This document shows, piece by piece, positions 7,526 through 12,911 of a DNA stretch of 12,911 nucleotides. A model generated the notes under the pieces. It made no database searches. It saw only the letters and a program-made list of their open reading frames with translations, and was not told the DNA's origin. How positions within the stretch are numbered: the stretch's first letter is position 1; each line of letters opens with the position of its first letter. The stretch lies in assembly GCA_021161105.1 (NCBI GenBank), contig JAGHBG010000205.1:1-12911 (forward strand), in the 5' to 3' direction. A program made the translations under genes and the position numbers. The stretch is from Thermotogaceae bacterium. GTDB taxonomy: Bacteria > Thermotogota > Thermotogae > Thermotogales > Thermotogaceae.

Positions 7526-8314
7526 ATGGATATAGCCCTCTTAGCTGGTTTGGGCCTTGCTCTGGCAGGCATAGCTGTGGGACTTATGAGTAGTGGAGGA
7601 GATATAAGAACGTTTATAGATTTTCCGTCGCTTATGATCACAGTGGTTGGGTCTCTGGGATCAACAATCGCATCTCAGCCCAGGGAAACAGGTTTTAAAA
7701 TAATTCAAATAATGATGAGTGTATTAAGAAACCCTAAACTTGACTTTATTGGAATGATAAGAACATTGGTTTCTTTTTCTGAAAAAGCTCGAAGAGAAGG
7801 GCTTTTGTCACTTGAGGAGAATTTAGAGGAACTTGAGGATCCTTTTTTAAAGAAAGCACTCCAGCTTGTTGTAGACGGTACAGATCCTGAAGTATTGAAA
7901 GGTATGCTTTACACTGAGATGGAACTTTTTGAGGCTGAGCTGGATGCTCGGCGTGCAGTGCTTGAAGCTGCTGGTGCATTTGCTCCAGCCTTTGGAATGA
8001 TAGGTACACTTATTGGGCTTATATCGATGCTTAAGTCCATGAACGATCCTTCAACTATAGGACCATCGATGGCTGTTGCTCTTATTACAACTTTGTATGG
8101 TTCAATACTGGCAAATGCTTTTTACTTGCCAATGGCTGAAAAACTTAAATCACGTGCAATTAAGCAACTACAACTTAAACGAATGATACTGGAGGGAGTT
8201 TTATCAATACAGGCTGGAGAGAATCCGAGGATATTAGAAGAAAAATTAAAGTCATTCCTGCCAGAAACTGACAAAGCAGCTTATGAAAAAGAAGTACAGG
8301 AGGCAACTGCCTGA
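7526..8314 (+). CDS. motA: Flagellar motor stator protein MotA
   Basis: MotA surrounds MotB in the inner-membrane stator that couples ion flow to rotation. The 262-residue protein has four membrane segments (about 3-22, 32-50, 148-170 and 179-202) with the large cytoplasmic loop between the second and third. The loop keeps the charged patch that contacts FliG: EKARREG (86-92, with R89/R90) and E98. The two functional prolines are present in APAFGMIG (P154) and AFYLPMAEK (P202). GTLIGLISML and the surrounding Gly-rich helix match the MotA/ExbB family. ATG 7526 follows AGAGGTGA (7512-7519), which overlaps the flbD stop. The stop overlaps the motB start by one base (TGATG), the usual arrangement for making the two stator subunits together. 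Confidence 0.96.
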   Translation: MDIALLAGLGLALAGIAVGLMSSGGDIRTFIDFPSLMITVVGSLGSTIASQPRETGFKIIQIMMSVLRNPKLDFIGMIRTLVSFSEKARREGLLSLEENLEELEDPFLKKALQLVVDGTDPEVLKGMLYTEMELFEAELDARRAVLEAAGAFAPAFGMIGTLIGLISMLKSMNDPSTIGPSMAVALITTLYGSILANAFYLPMAEKLKSRAIKQLQLKRMILEGVLSIQAGENPRILEEKLKSFLPETDKAAYEKEVQEATA

Positions 8315-9183
8315 TGGCTAAAAAGCCTGAATGTCCAAAAGGTTCACCGGCATGGATGACAACTTACGGTGATATGGTTACGCTGCTTTTAACATTTTTT
8401 GTTTTGCTTGTGTCAATGAGCAGTATCAGCCCTGGTAAATTTCAACAAACAGCAGCAGGCTTGAGAATAGCGCTTAGAGGGGGTCCACCAAGTGTTTTAA
8501 TGGGAGGTAAGTCAATAAATAAGGAGCCTCTTATATCTGCAAAGGAGGGTGTATATAGAGAACTTATAAAGTTAATGGCTGACCCACATTATAAAGGAAA
8601 GATCACGATTCAGGAAACGGAAGAAGGTATATTGATAGTATTGCAAGATATGATTTTTTTTGATCCAGGTAGTGCAAGACTAACGAAGCAGGCGAAAGAG
8701 CTGTTGAAAAAAATAGGTGTGATAATAATAGAACATACAGCAAATAAATTGGTAATATATGGATATACTGATGATACACCTGTTCTACCAACTTCCATAT
8801 ATGCTTCTAATTGGCACTTAGGTGCAGCGCGAGCAGCAAGTGTAGCGAAATTTTTTGCGGAGGATTTAAGGAAGATAAGGGAAATTGAGAGATTAGCCGA
8901 TATAAGGGCGGGCAATTTTGACATAGAGTTCTACTACAATCCTGACAGGTTTATACCTGTTGCGGTAGGTGATAAAGCTATATTGAAAGAGAAAAAACAA
9001 CTTGACCAATGGAGAGAAACAGCAATAGCTATAGTTAGGTCTAAGTTTAGGGCAGGCGAGATAACAAAAAGTCAGTGGGAGAGCAAAATCGTCGAGATTA
9101 ATAATGAATATAATAAGAAGCTTCAGGAGTTACGGTTAAAATATAGGAAGATTGAAATATTAATAGAGAACGAAACGATGTAA
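8314..9183 (+). CDS. motB: Flagellar motor stator protein MotB with inserted helical segment
   Basis: MotB is the stator subunit that carries the ion-binding aspartate and anchors the complex to peptidoglycan. The single membrane helix (about 16-36) holds that aspartate, D20, in PAWMTTYGDMVTLLLTFFVL. A plug-like amphipathic stretch follows (FQQTAAGLRIALRG). The OmpA_C domain runs from about 97 to 284: GYTDDTPV (150-157), SNWHLGAARAASVAKFF (165-181; N166 and R173 conserved), and a late IPVAVGD followed by the final strand RKIEILIE (278-285). Normally only a short N-x-T-x-x-G-R-x-x-N-R-R stretch separates those last two parts; here about 56 mostly helical, charged residues (221-276) intervene and the classic NRRVEI is reduced to YRKIEI. 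Ion type (H+ or Na+) cannot be settled by eye. ATG overlaps the motA stop and follows AGGAGG (8298-8303). Confidence 0.95.
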   Translation: MAKKPECPKGSPAWMTTYGDMVTLLLTFFVLLVSMSSISPGKFQQTAAGLRIALRGGPPSVLMGGKSINKEPLISAKEGVYRELIKLMADPHYKGKITIQETEEGILIVLQDMIFFDPGSARLTKQAKELLKKIGVIIIEHTANKLVIYGYTDDTPVLPTSIYASNWHLGAARAASVAKFFAEDLRKIREIERLADIRAGNFDIEFYYNPDRFIPVAVGDKAILKEKKQLDQWRETAIAIVRSKFRAGEITKSQWESKIVEINNEYNKKLQELRLKYRKIEILIENETM

Positions 9184-9196
9184 GGGGGTGTAGTGA

Positions 9197-9745
9197 ATGC
9201 CAGAAGAAGAAGTTCCTCAAGTTGAAGAAAGCGGGGGCAAAAAAAAGAAGTCAAAAGTGTCAATAATGCCTATAATAACATCTGCAATTGTAGCAGCAGC
9301 TATATCATATTTGATATTAATATTCATGGCTCCCAGGATTCTTAGCAGTAATGTTGCAAATCAAGAGAAATCAAATCCCCCAGGTACAACTCAGCTTGTT
9401 CAACCAAGGGAAATAAGTGCTGTTTTGATTTCACCTGGTTCTAATGAAACCTTTCCTCTTAAGGGAGCGGATCAGGTTGTAGTTGTGGATTTTTTGATAT
9501 TTAAAGTTGGAAGTGATGCATGTAGAGCTGCTATAGCTGATAAATCTCATGAGATAATGGATGCTTTATCTAAGATATTTTTTAGTAAAGAAAAATCTGA
9601 ACTTTCCACTGGAGCGGGCATAGAGCTTCTTAAAAGGCAGATAAAAGAAGCAGCAAATATGATAACAGGTTTTGTTGGAGATAAAGAACCGTATGGTGTT
9701 ATTAATGTCTATATAAGGATCAAAGCTTTTGCTTCCACCGAGTGA
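9197..9745 (+). CDS. fliL: Flagellar basal body-associated protein FliL
   Basis: FliL is a single-pass inner-membrane protein that forms a ring around the stator and supports torque. The 182 residues show a short charged cytoplasmic N-terminus with a KKKKSK patch (15-20), one membrane helix (about 22-46, with VAAAISYLILIFMA), a Pro/Ser/Asn linker and a periplasmic domain with VVVVDFLIFKVG, an amphipathic helix (SHEIMDALSKIFF), ELLKRQIKEAANMI and a final strand GVINVYIRIKAFAS. The family is weakly conserved in sequence, so the call rests on size, topology and its place between motB and fliM. ATG 9197 is 6 bases after GGGGGTG (9184-9190); the gap after motB is 13 bases. The fliM ribosome site begins inside its stop codon. 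Confidence 0.9.
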   Translation: MPEEEVPQVEESGGKKKKSKVSIMPIITSAIVAAAISYLILIFMAPRILSSNVANQEKSNPPGTTQLVQPREISAVLISPGSNETFPLKGADQVVVVDFLIFKVGSDACRAAIADKSHEIMDALSKIFFSKEKSELSTGAGIELLKRQIKEAANMITGFVGDKEPYGVINVYIRIKAFASTE

Positions 9746-9756
9746 GGTGAGAAAAT

Positions 9757-10743
9757 ATGTCTGATATACTCAGTCAGGACGAAATAGATAAATTATTAAA
9801 GTCGTTGTCGTCAGGAGAAGTTGATATGGAAGAGATAAAGGAAGAAGAAGAAAAAAAGGCCGTAAAAACATACGACTTTAAAAGGCCGAGTAAGTTTTCT
9901 AAGGAACAGTTAAGAACCTTTGAAATGATTCATGAGAATTTTGCGAGGTCACTGTCTACCTATTTGTCGGGCAGAGTGAGAAGTTTTGTTAATATATCGT
10001 TGGCCAGTGTTGATCAAATAACGTATGAAGAATTTACAAGATCACTTCCGAATCCTTCCTTCGTAACAGTTTTTTCTGCGAATGAGCTTGTTGGAAGTGT
10101 AGTAATGGAAATGGGACTTGAAATATTTTATACAATTTTAGACTTAATTTTGGGAGGACCGGGACTTCCTATGACTAACAGAAGTCCAACGGATGTTGAA
10201 ATTTCCATAATGAGGAGAGAGGTTTTAAGTATATTAACACATCTTGCGCAGGCATGGGAGGACATACAAGCTTTTGTTCCAAATATAGAAAGCATAGAAT
10301 CGAATCCACAGTTTGTTCAAGTTGCGCCTCCAAGTGAAATGGTTGTTCTTGTGACACTTTATATGTCAGTCGGGAAAACGGAGGGTTTTATGAACATATG
10401 CTGGCCTTCCAACGTTATAGAACCATTTGCAGAAAAACTATCTGCGAGACTTTGGTTTACAACAAGAGCTCAAAAAGTTTCTGAGGAAAATGTAAAGAAG
10501 TTGAGAGAGAGTATAAAAAGTGCCTATGCTGATGTATCAGCTGTTTTGGGTGAAGTCATGTTATCTTTATGGGATATATTGAATTTGAATGTTGGTGATG
10601 TTATCAGGCTTAATACACACCAAGATGATCCTATAATCATAAAAGTGAATGGAACAGAGAAATTTAAAGCAATGCCCGGTACATATCGTGGTCATTATGC
10701 TGCAAAGATTTCTGAGATGGTTAAAATGGAGGTGAAAAAATGA
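9757..10743 (+). CDS. fliM: Flagellar motor switch protein FliM
   Basis: FliM is the central C-ring protein: it binds CheY-P, contacts FliG and passes the switching signal. The N-terminal MSDILSQDEIDKLLKSL (1-17) is the CheY-P binding peptide. A charged linker with an acidic run (25-33) leads to YDFKRPSKFSKEQLRTFEMI (39-58) and the CheC-like middle domain with the FliG-binding GGPG motif (133-136). The C-terminal SpoA (FliN-like) domain starts near 255 and includes LNVGDVIRLNT. Length (328) is normal for the family. ATG 9757 follows GAGGTGAG (9744-9751), 11 bases after the fliL stop. Its stop overlaps the fliY start as ATGA, consistent with balanced synthesis of the two C-ring proteins. Confidence 0.97.
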   Translation: MSDILSQDEIDKLLKSLSSGEVDMEEIKEEEEKKAVKTYDFKRPSKFSKEQLRTFEMIHENFARSLSTYLSGRVRSFVNISLASVDQITYEEFTRSLPNPSFVTVFSANELVGSVVMEMGLEIFYTILDLILGGPGLPMTNRSPTDVEISIMRREVLSILTHLAQAWEDIQAFVPNIESIESNPQFVQVAPPSEMVVLVTLYMSVGKTEGFMNICWPSNVIEPFAEKLSARLWFTTRAQKVSEENVKKLRESIKSAYADVSAVLGEVMLSLWDILNLNVGDVIRLNTHQDDPIIIKVNGTEKFKAMPGTYRGHYAAKISEMVKMEVKK

Positions 10744-11867
10744 GTGATGAATTCCTCTCTCAAGATGAACTTGACGCTCTTTTAAAAGGAATGAATAGTG
10801 AAAATAAAGGAGATATATCCAGTAGCAAAGAAGGCTTAATAGATAAGGATATAATTGGTGAAATTAGTAATGTATCAATGGGAGCAGCTGCCACTGCTCT
10901 CTCGACGATATTGGGAAGAGAAGTTAATATAACCATGTCTAAAGTGGAGGGACTCCCATTTGAGAAAGTTGAAGAAACCTTAAAAGGAGAACAGGTTGTG
11001 GTTGTAGTTGAATATATAGAAGGAATTCATGGATTGAATGTACTTGTTTTTCCCAAGCAGGTAGTTACAGTCATAGCTGATTTTATGATGGGGGGAAATG
11101 GAGATGTAGATGAAAATATAGAGCTTAATGATATAATGCTCAGTGCTGTATCTGAAGCAATGAATCAAATGATGGGTTCTACGTCTACAGCTTTAAGTGA
11201 ACTTTTTGGTAAAAATGTTAGCATATCACCTCCAAAGGTGGAAGTTTACAATTTTGATGATCCCAACACAAAACTTCCACCGATAGAAAGTGATCCCAAT
11301 AAGATTGTAACAAAAGTTGAGTTTGATTTTGAAATAGAAGGCTTTCAAAAGGCCAGATTTTTCCAGATTCTTGGAAGCGACCTTGTGAAACAAATGTGTG
11401 ATATGTTTAAAGAAGCAAAAGGTCTCAAAGAACAGCCAAAATCGCAACAGAAATCTTTGTCGCAACAGACTTCAGCTGCCCAGACAATATCTGCTCCAGG
11501 TTCTCTTCCGCCCCCATCGCAGACTTCACAACCGGTTAAAGCCCAACCTGTTCAATTTCAAGAACTATCATCATCGCAGGAGACAGCTTCTTCGCAAGTT
11601 CTGTCGGATAAGTTAGAACTTCTTTTTGATATTCCCCTAAAAGTTTCTGTAGAACTGGGAAGGACTAAGATGACTCTAAAAGAGGTTTTAGAACTTTCGG
11701 TGGGTTCTCTAATCGAACTTGATAAACTTACAGGTGAGCCTGTTGATATATTGGTCAACGGGAAACTTATCGCTCGTGGAGAAGTCGTTGTTATTGATGA
11801 GAACTTTGGTGTGAGAATTACAGATATAATAAGTCCAAAGGAGAGACTATATGCTTTTAGGGAATAA
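10740..11867 (+). CDS. fliY: Flagellar motor switch phosphatase FliY (CheC-FliN fusion)
   Basis: FliY replaces FliN in the C-ring of many Gram-positive bacteria and Thermotogota and also dephosphorylates CheY-P. The 375 residues show, in order, a FliM-like CheY-P binding peptide (MSDEFLSQDELDALLKGM, 1-18), a CheC-type phosphatase domain (about 33-225), a Gln/Ser/Pro-rich linker (about 230-288), and a C-terminal SpoA/FliN domain (about 289-375, with LLFDIPLKVSVELGRTKMTL then LSVGSLIELDK and GVRITDII). Both CheC active-site pairs are kept: E41/N44 in GEISNVSMGAA and E139/N142 in SEAMNQMMGS, so the protein is probably catalytically active. GGAGGTGA (10728-10735) precedes the ATG, which overlaps the fliM stop. 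The 3' end overlaps the next gene by 17 bases and contains its ribosome site. Confidence 0.95.
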   Translation: MSDEFLSQDELDALLKGMNSENKGDISSSKEGLIDKDIIGEISNVSMGAAATALSTILGREVNITMSKVEGLPFEKVEETLKGEQVVVVVEYIEGIHGLNVLVFPKQVVTVIADFMMGGNGDVDENIELNDIMLSAVSEAMNQMMGSTSTALSELFGKNVSISPPKVEVYNFDDPNTKLPPIESDPNKIVTKVEFDFEIEGFQKARFFQILGSDLVKQMCDMFKEAKGLKEQPKSQQKSLSQQTSAAQTISAPGSLPPPSQTSQPVKAQPVQFQELSSSQETASSQVLSDKLELLFDIPLKVSVELGRTKMTLKEVLELSVGSLIELDKLTGEPVDILVNGKLIARGEVVVIDENFGVRITDIISPKERLYAFRE

Positions 11868-12501
11868 GGCTCGTTTTTATCTTTTTCTTGTCTTTTCATT
11901 TTTAATATGCGTTTCTACTGGTTATTCTCAAAGAGAAATAATTGAGTTTTTTTCATCCATAGCAGGTGAAAGAAATTTTATAGTTGACTTTTCCATATAT
12001 TTTCACGTGTATGATGAAGAAAAACAGAATTATTCTGATTTTGAAATGTCTATGTTTACCGTAGTGAGGGATATGGCAGATTTTTATGTAAAGGTAAAAA
12101 AACCAGAAGTGGTAAATGATATAACTTTCGTTTACTACTCCGATTCAAATAGAATATATTCAGGCTATGATGATAAATTCTACATGGATTCTGTAGAAAT
12201 ACCTGATGATATAATTATAAAAATTGTAAATGAGACTTTAGACGTTTTATCTTCACCGTTTTTTATTTATAAGAGAGAAAAGGTTGAAAATGGCGATGTG
12301 CTTTATACATTTTCGCTATCCAGTGCCATATTTTTGAGAAAGTTGGGTATAGAGCCCATTTCCGTGTCGGTAGTATTCTCTAATGATAAACTTAGAGAAA
12401 TAACTATAAACGGAGAGAAAAACGATTATGTAAAAATCCTCTTGAATGAACTCAAAGCAGGAATTAATGTGGATAATTATTTCCCTCCTGACGGCTATTA
12501 A
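11851..12501 (+). CDS. Secreted protein of unknown function, last gene of the operon
   Basis: I do not recognise this 216-residue protein with confidence. It starts inside the end of fliY: AAAGGAGA (11837-11844) lies 6 bases before ATG 11851, and the 17-base overlap suggests translational coupling. Residues 1-26 look like a signal peptide (KAR, hydrophobic FYLFLVFSFLICVS, possible cleavage after GYS). The cysteine at 20 lacks a proper lipobox, having Ile just before it. The mature part alternates strands and polar turns (IVDFSIYFHVYD, FEMSMFTVVRDMADFYVKVK, YYSDSNRIYSGYDDKFYM, DVLYTFSLSS, ISVSVVFSNDKLREITING) and ends YFPPDGY. The run of strands reporting on a 'state' of the polypeptide resembles LolA/LppX-type lipoprotein-carrier folds, but this is only a hint. 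Its context points to a periplasmic role connected with the motor or envelope. Confidence 0.75.
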   Translation: MLLGNKARFYLFLVFSFLICVSTGYSQREIIEFFSSIAGERNFIVDFSIYFHVYDEEKQNYSDFEMSMFTVVRDMADFYVKVKKPEVVNDITFVYYSDSNRIYSGYDDKFYMDSVEIPDDIIIKIVNETLDVLSSPFFIYKREKVENGDVLYTFSLSSAIFLRKLGIEPISVSVVFSNDKLREITINGEKNDYVKILLNELKAGINVDNYFPPDGY

Positions 12502-12911
12502 TTTTTGAATATCTCAGTATGTTCTCAATTGAAGATACGAAGAGTTCAGGAAACATTCTCTTTGAAATGTTTGGGTCGTTTATAAGATCAGAATCCTTTA
12601 TTTTACCTCTTGTGAACATTTGGATTTTCAGTATATATTCCTTCATTTTTCCTACTATTTCTACTCCTCCAAAATTCCCGTGACCGGGAATTACAAAAAG
12701 GGGCTGTAAATCTCTTATAAAGTCCAGTACATGAAGCCATGAGTCTAAGTTACTGTCTGGAGTTATCTCAGGATGATATTTGTTAAATATTAAATCTCCA
12801 GATATAAGAACATTGTCATCTTCTAAGTAAACAATAGTGGAATCAGGTGTATGCCCGCCAAGTTGAAAGAGTGATATTTTTTTACCACAAATGTTGAAAA
12901 TTTTCTTCTTG
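12464..12911 (-). CDS. Metallo-beta-lactamase-fold hydrolase, C-terminal part (5' partial)
   Basis: Reading the minus strand from 12910, the frame is open for 148 codons to TAA at 12466-12464; the start and the first metal motif (HxHxDH) lie beyond the window. Visible family motifs are LGGHTPDS (metal-binding His after the core, complement of about 12836-12859), VLISGDLIF (the bridging Asp) and FVIPGHGNFGG (the last metal His). A C-terminal helical region (MKEYILKIQMF onwards) follows. These fix the protein as a metallo-beta-lactamase superfamily hydrolase of the glyoxalase II-like broad group; the substrate cannot be told. The gene converges on the flagellar operon and its last 38 bases overlap the end of the secreted-protein gene. 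Nothing links it functionally to the flagellum. Confidence 0.85.
   Translation of the reverse strand, partial: KKKIFNICGKKISLFQLGGHTPDSTIVYLEDDNVLISGDLIFNKYHPEITPDSNLDSWLHVLDFIRDLQPLFVIPGHGNFGGVEIVGKMKEYILKIQMFTRGKIKDSDLINDPNISKRMFPELFVSSIENILRYSKINSRQEGNNYPH

Noticed and set aside
7363..7641. 92-codon minus-strand frame opposite flbD and motA
   Set aside because: It spans the junction of two well-supported plus-strand genes and shows no ribosome site or domain.
11558..11899. 113-codon minus-strand frame opposite fliY
   Set aside because: It lies opposite conserved FliN-domain codons, has no start signal and shows no family motif.
12464..12646. Short 60-residue minus-strand gene starting at 12646
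   Set aside because: The frame continues upstream without a stop to the window end and contains metallo-beta-lactamase motifs, so the internal ATG is not the start.
1..12911. CRISPR array, tRNA, rRNA, insertion sequence or phage genes
   Set aside because: No regularly spaced repeats, cloverleaf-type sequence, transposase motifs or terminal inverted repeats were seen on either strand.

Overview
This window is most likely from a motile member of the Thermotogota, a relative of Thermotoga, Thermosipho, Fervidobacterium or Petrotoga; the genus is not resolved. The evidence is an AT-rich sequence, strong GGAGGTGA-type ribosome sites, tightly packed genes, a spirochaete/Thermotoga-like flagellar gene order, and an SLH / coiled-coil / C-terminal-anchor protein of the type described as Omp-alpha in the Thermotoga outer sheath. 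It is an inference, because no rRNA or other phylogenetic marker is present.

Bases 1-1888 hold two adjacent plus-strand genes for long coiled-coil proteins that each end in one hydrophobic anchor. The first is cut by the window edge. The second is complete, with a signal peptide, one SLH domain, about 300 residues of coiled coil and a C-terminal membrane segment. Such proteins are thought to hold the outer sheath (toga) at a fixed distance from the peptidoglycan. A clear rho-independent terminator (1915-1950) closes this unit.

Bases 1997-12501 form one compact plus-strand flagellar operon: flbB/ylxF/motE-like, fliK, flgD, flgE, flbD, motA, motB, fliL, fliM, fliY, then an unrecognised secreted protein. 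Most junctions are overlaps (ATGA, TGATG, 14 and 17 bases) or gaps of about 6-13 bases. The operon builds the hook (FliK ruler, FlgD cap, FlgE subunit), the stator (MotA/MotB, with FliL and the FlbB/MotE-like protein as accessories) and the switch/C-ring (FliM, FliY). The only larger internal gap, 33 bases before flbD, contains a possible 10-codon leader ORF and a GC-rich hairpin.

Bases 12464-12911 carry the 3' end of a minus-strand metallo-beta-lactamase-fold hydrolase. It converges on the flagellar operon and overlaps its last gene by 38 bases.

The window is mainly a well-understood flagellar operon. I do not see a wholly new system. The parts most worth a second look are an insertion in the peptidoglycan-binding domain of MotB, the leader ORF and hairpin at flbD, the unknown secreted protein coupled to fliY, the duplicated helical module in the FlbB/MotE-like protein, and the paired sheath-spacer proteins.
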